Positions 61,682-64,000 of a stretch of 64,000 nucleotides of DNA are shown in pieces. Source of the DNA: Granulicella pectinivorans. GTDB taxonomy: Bacteria > Acidobacteriota > Terriglobia > Terriglobales > Acidobacteriaceae. Made by a program: the position numbers and the translations under genes. The stretch covers positions 3,410,001 to 3,474,000 of the forward strand of contig NZ_FOZL01000001.1 of the NCBI RefSeq assembly GCF_900114625.1, given 5' to 3'. The first letter of the stretch is position 1. Each line of letters begins with the position of its first letter. Below the pieces are notes generated by a model. That model was not told the origin of the DNA and ran no database searches. It worked only from the letters and a program-made list of their open reading frames with translations.

Positions 61682-62092
61682 ATGGCGACTCTGGTGGAAG
61701 GACCCGCAGCTTCGACAACAGCGGCATTTCATATCGACCTGGACGCAGTAGAAACCGGACTACCCCTCGACGCGCTTACTCGCTTCGCCTCGGTGTCCGG
61801 TTTGGACCTCAAGTCGGTGTATGAAGTGGTAATTCCTGCGCGAACGTTGAAGCATCGGCGTGCCCGGCAGCAGAATCTTTCCCTCGAAGAGTCCGACAAA
61901 CTAGCTCGGCTCATGCGCGTGTATGACCATGCTGTACGCGTCTTTGGCGATCAGGACAAAGCCCTTCGTTGGCTGTCTCGACCGAAAGATCGTTTTGACG
62001 GACGCTCCCCTTTGGTCATGGTGCGAACCGACATCGGCGGTCGCCTGGTGGAAGGTATGCTCTGGCAGATCGCCGATGGAATGTTCGCCTAG
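61682..62092 (+). CDS. MbcA/ParS/Xre-type antitoxin (DUF2384)
   Basis: 136 residues. The DUF2384 C-terminal half is clear: LSLEESDKLARLMRVYDHAV, VFGDQDKALRWLSRPKDRFD, SPLVMVRTDIGGRLVEGML, ending QIADGMFA. The N-terminal part (ALTRFASVSGLDLKSVYEVV) resembles an Xre-like HTH. It neutralises the downstream RES toxin and likely represses its own promoter through the adjacent inverted repeat. No ribosome site precedes the ATG. Confidence 0.9.
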   Translation: MATLVEGPAASTTAAFHIDLDAVETGLPLDALTRFASVSGLDLKSVYEVVIPARTLKHRRARQQNLSLEESDKLARLMRVYDHAVRVFGDQDKALRWLSRPKDRFDGRSPLVMVRTDIGGRLVEGMLWQIADGMFA

Positions 62093-62111
62093 ATTTTCTG
62101 GAGCCCCCCCT

Positions 62112-62585
62112 GTGCGTGAGCTGACGAAAGCGATGGATCTCTGGCGAATCAGCGTCCATCAAAATCTTAACGGAGAGGGCGGAATCTACTCCGACGGACG
62201 CTGGAATACGATCGGTCAGCCAGTCGTGTATTTGGCGGAGTCGTCCGCAGGGGCTCTGCTAGAGATTCTGGTCCATTTACCTATCGAGCGAGATGAAATT
62301 CCCGATCAGTACACCTTGTTGCGAGTCACCATGCCAGCAGGCCTCGCGATCTCCAACCTCGTGCCGGAAAGCCAAGGCTGGGAGACGCAGAAAATCCTCA
62401 CAAGAGCGATCGGCGATACCTGGCTCGCATCAGCGGAGACTGCGTTGGCTCGTGTTCCTTCCGCAATCGTCCCGGAGTGCTGGAACTATCTTCTGAATCC
62501 TCTCCACCCTGATGCCCGGAAGATGCAGATCGCAAACGCGTCCACAAGACTGTACGACATGAGATTGCTGCGAATCAGAGGCTAG
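62112..62585 (+). CDS. RES-domain toxin (NAD-degrading type)
   Basis: 157 residues from a GTG at 62112 preceded by TGGAG; an ATG at 62133 is an alternative. RES domain: LWRISVHQNLNGEGGIYSDG, then GRWNTIGQPVVYLAESSAGA and LLEILVHLP, with the conserved Arg, Tyr and Glu of the NAD+ binding site. RES toxins of the MbcT group phosphorolyse or hydrolyse NAD+ and stop growth. It is paired with the upstream antitoxin, 19 bases away. The cassette lies between argS and a convergent dsbA-like gene. Confidence 0.88.
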   Translation: MRELTKAMDLWRISVHQNLNGEGGIYSDGRWNTIGQPVVYLAESSAGALLEILVHLPIERDEIPDQYTLLRVTMPAGLAISNLVPESQGWETQKILTRAIGDTWLASAETALARVPSAIVPECWNYLLNPLHPDARKMQIANASTRLYDMRLLRIRG

Positions 62586-62591
62586 TGTCCA

Positions 62592-63500
62592 TCACTTCGC
62601 CGCAGGAGCCACATACTTCGCCGGCGGCACCTGTCCAGCCGCCACCAGCGCCTCATCGATCACCCCAAACAAAAACTCCAGCGGCACCGCCCCTTCAATC
62701 CTCAGCCCATTGATAAACAACGTAGGCGTAGACCCTACACCCAGCGCTGCACCCTTCGCCAGACTCTCCCTTTCGGCCTTCGGGTCCTGCGCCGCGATGC
62801 AAGTCTCGAGCCTCTTCGGCTCCACCCCAAACACCCGCCCCACGCCCCGCGTCTCGTCGTCGATCTGCTTCTCCGCGACCTTCAACTGCCTCTCCGGCCC
62901 CCCATACTCCGCCGCCCGAGCATGCATCGTGTCCACCGCAGCCCAGAACGCCGGAGCGCTCTCCGCCGCCACGCAATCCGTATCGATCGCCGCCCGCATC
63001 GCCCACGGATGCCCATCGCTCGGAAAGCTCCGGTAAACCACCCGCACCTGGTCCTTGTAACGATCGATCAGCGCCGGAAAGATCGAAGCATGCAGCCGCG
63101 CGCAAAATGGGCATTCCAGATCGTCATAGTTCACAATCTCCACCGGAGCACCCACCGGCCCACCCCGCGCCGGCCTGTCCCCCAGCGGAAACGCCACCTT
63201 CGGATCCGCGTGAATGTCATAGCTCGTAAACTGCGCCATCTTCGTGCCATCCTTCGACACCAGCAGCGCAATCGTCCCCGCTCCGCCATCCAGCGACGCG
63301 TATTTCACCTCAACCGCGTCGTACCCCGGAATCTCACTTGCCTTCCGCGTCCCAAACTGGATCGAAGTCCCCGGCGAGAACCGCACCTTCTCCCGGAGCA
63401 TCGACTCCATGCGATGCGCAAGCTCCGGAGTCACCTCCGCCCCCTGCGCACCGCATGCAGCCGTCAGGCCCAGCATCAACAAAACGAAACTACGAAGCAT
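62592..63500 (-). CDS. DsbA-like thioredoxin-fold exported protein
   Basis: 302 residues. Signal peptide, then an N-terminal beta domain (about 25-100), then a DsbA/DSBA-like thioredoxin fold with the redox motif in DDLECPFCARLHASIF (CPFC) and the cis-Pro in GVGSTPTLFINGLRI. A second cysteine pair (TDCVAAES and LETCIAAQ) may form a structural disulfide. It should oxidise or isomerise disulfides in exported proteins. Its start overlaps the upstream aminopeptidase stop by 11 bases. Confidence 0.9.
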   Translation of the reverse strand: MLRSFVLLMLGLTAACGAQGAEVTPELAHRMESMLREKVRFSPGTSIQFGTRKASEIPGYDAVEVKYASLDGGAGTIALLVSKDGTKMAQFTSYDIHADPKVAFPLGDRPARGGPVGAPVEIVNYDDLECPFCARLHASIFPALIDRYKDQVRVVYRSFPSDGHPWAMRAAIDTDCVAAESAPAFWAAVDTMHARAAEYGGPERQLKVAEKQIDDETRGVGRVFGVEPKRLETCIAAQDPKAERESLAKGAALGVGSTPTLFINGLRIEGAVPLEFLFGVIDEALVAAGQVPPAKYVAPAAK

Positions 63501-64000
63501 ACCCCTTCACCCACTCCACCAGGGACCGTACCCCAATTCCGCTGGGCCCCTTCGCAATCCACGGCTGCACCTCATCCAGCCACGCGCATGCCGCAATATC
63601 AAGGTGAATCCACGGCGTATCTCCCACAAACTCCTTCAAAAACATCGCCGCTGTAATCGACCCGCCATAGCGCGTAATCCCTGTATTTTGAATGTCCGCG
63701 ATCGCACTCTTAATCTGATCCTTGTAGTCGTCGGTGCAGGGAAGCCGCCAGTACTTCTCGCCGCTCGCCTTAAGCCCCGCCATAAACAACTCGGTCGCAT
63801 CGTCCGAGTTCGAGAACAGCCCGACATTCAGCTTGCCCAGCGCCACCGCCACCGCGCCCGTCAGCGTAGCCGCATTGATCAGATGCGTGCACCCCAGCGT
63901 CTTCGCATAGTGCAGCCCATCGGCCAGCACCAGCCGCCCTTCGGCATCGGTATTCACAATCTCAATCGTCTTCCCCGACATTGCCGTCACCACATCGCCC
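63490..64000 (-). CDS. pepA: leucyl aminopeptidase (M17), C-terminal part, runs off the window
   Basis: The last 169 codons of a cytosolic M17 aminopeptidase; the start lies beyond the window end. The metal and active-site signature NTDAEGRLVLADGLHYA is intact, preceded by VVTAMSGKTIEI and followed by LINAATLTGAVAVALGKL and YGGSITAAMFLKEFV. The enzyme removes N-terminal residues from peptides as a hexamer with two metal ions per active site. The stop overlaps the dsbA-like start. Confidence 0.93.
   Translation of the reverse strand, partial: GDVVTAMSGKTIEIVNTDAEGRLVLADGLHYAKTLGCTHLINAATLTGAVAVALGKLNVGLFSNSDDATELFMAGLKASGEKYWRLPCTDDYKDQIKSAIADIQNTGITRYGGSITAAMFLKEFVGDTPWIHLDIAACAWLDEVQPWIAKGPSGIGVRSLVEWVKGYAS

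Overview
The window is GC-rich, densely coded chromosomal DNA from a Gram-negative (diderm) bacterium. The mix of genes points to an Acidobacteriota species of the Granulicella/Edaphobacter/Terriglobus type. It includes LolA, an ADP-heptose LPS locus, a BcsC outer-membrane channel, paired DUF3857 proteins, an MgtE_N/CBS regulator next to an atypical NRAMP carrier, and DUF4254 beside GT9 transferases. This assignment is an inference from gene content, because no rRNA is present. About 52 protein genes and one tRNA-Lys are supported. No CRISPR array, integrase, transposase or prophage was seen.

Layout. 1-10 kb: end of an MFS gene, a CusF-SCO1 copper protein, an ABC exporter, oligopeptidase B, a DUF4142 protein, the TPM/LemA pair and an anti-sigma/antagonist switch. 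10-20 kb: an M13 peptidase; an operon-like trio of PRC/MgtE_N/CBS protein, CgeB-type glycosyltransferase and NRAMP-like carrier; then small housekeeping genes (VOC, HTH, NUDIX, HAD, PNPOx-like). 20-28 kb: LolA, a type IV pilin-like protein, an M16 protease, a DUF305-LVIVD pair, an EamA exporter and a GAF protein carrying a histidine-kinase H-box but no ATPase. 28-39 kb: RlmN, the YvcK-like protein, a TPR protein, DUF4254, two tandem GT9 heptosyltransferase-like genes, HldE, HldD, an ATP-grasp protein and tRNA-Lys(UUU).

39-52.5 kb is the centrepiece, a bacterial cellulose synthesis cluster. Its first gene is a BcsQ ATPase carrying a long N-terminal extension whose head resembles BcsR/BcsP. It overlaps a fused BcsA-BcsB synthase with a PilZ domain that should sense c-di-GMP. 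The GH8 glucanase BcsZ and a very long BcsC follow. BcsC joins its TPR region to its beta-barrel through a disordered linker of almost 500 residues.

52.6-64 kb: two DUF3857/transglutaminase-like secreted proteins (the second has lost the catalytic Cys and His), a multi-spanning membrane protein, a flippase-like protein, ArgS, a MbcA/RES toxin-antitoxin pair, a DsbA-like protein and the C-terminal part of leucyl aminopeptidase.

Two families of short dispersed palindromes recur between genes. Copies of one family also lie inside a membrane-protein gene, in frame, and supply both an internal loop and its C-terminus. Inverted repeats abutting the start codons of the antitoxin and of a small HTH gene look like autoregulatory operators.
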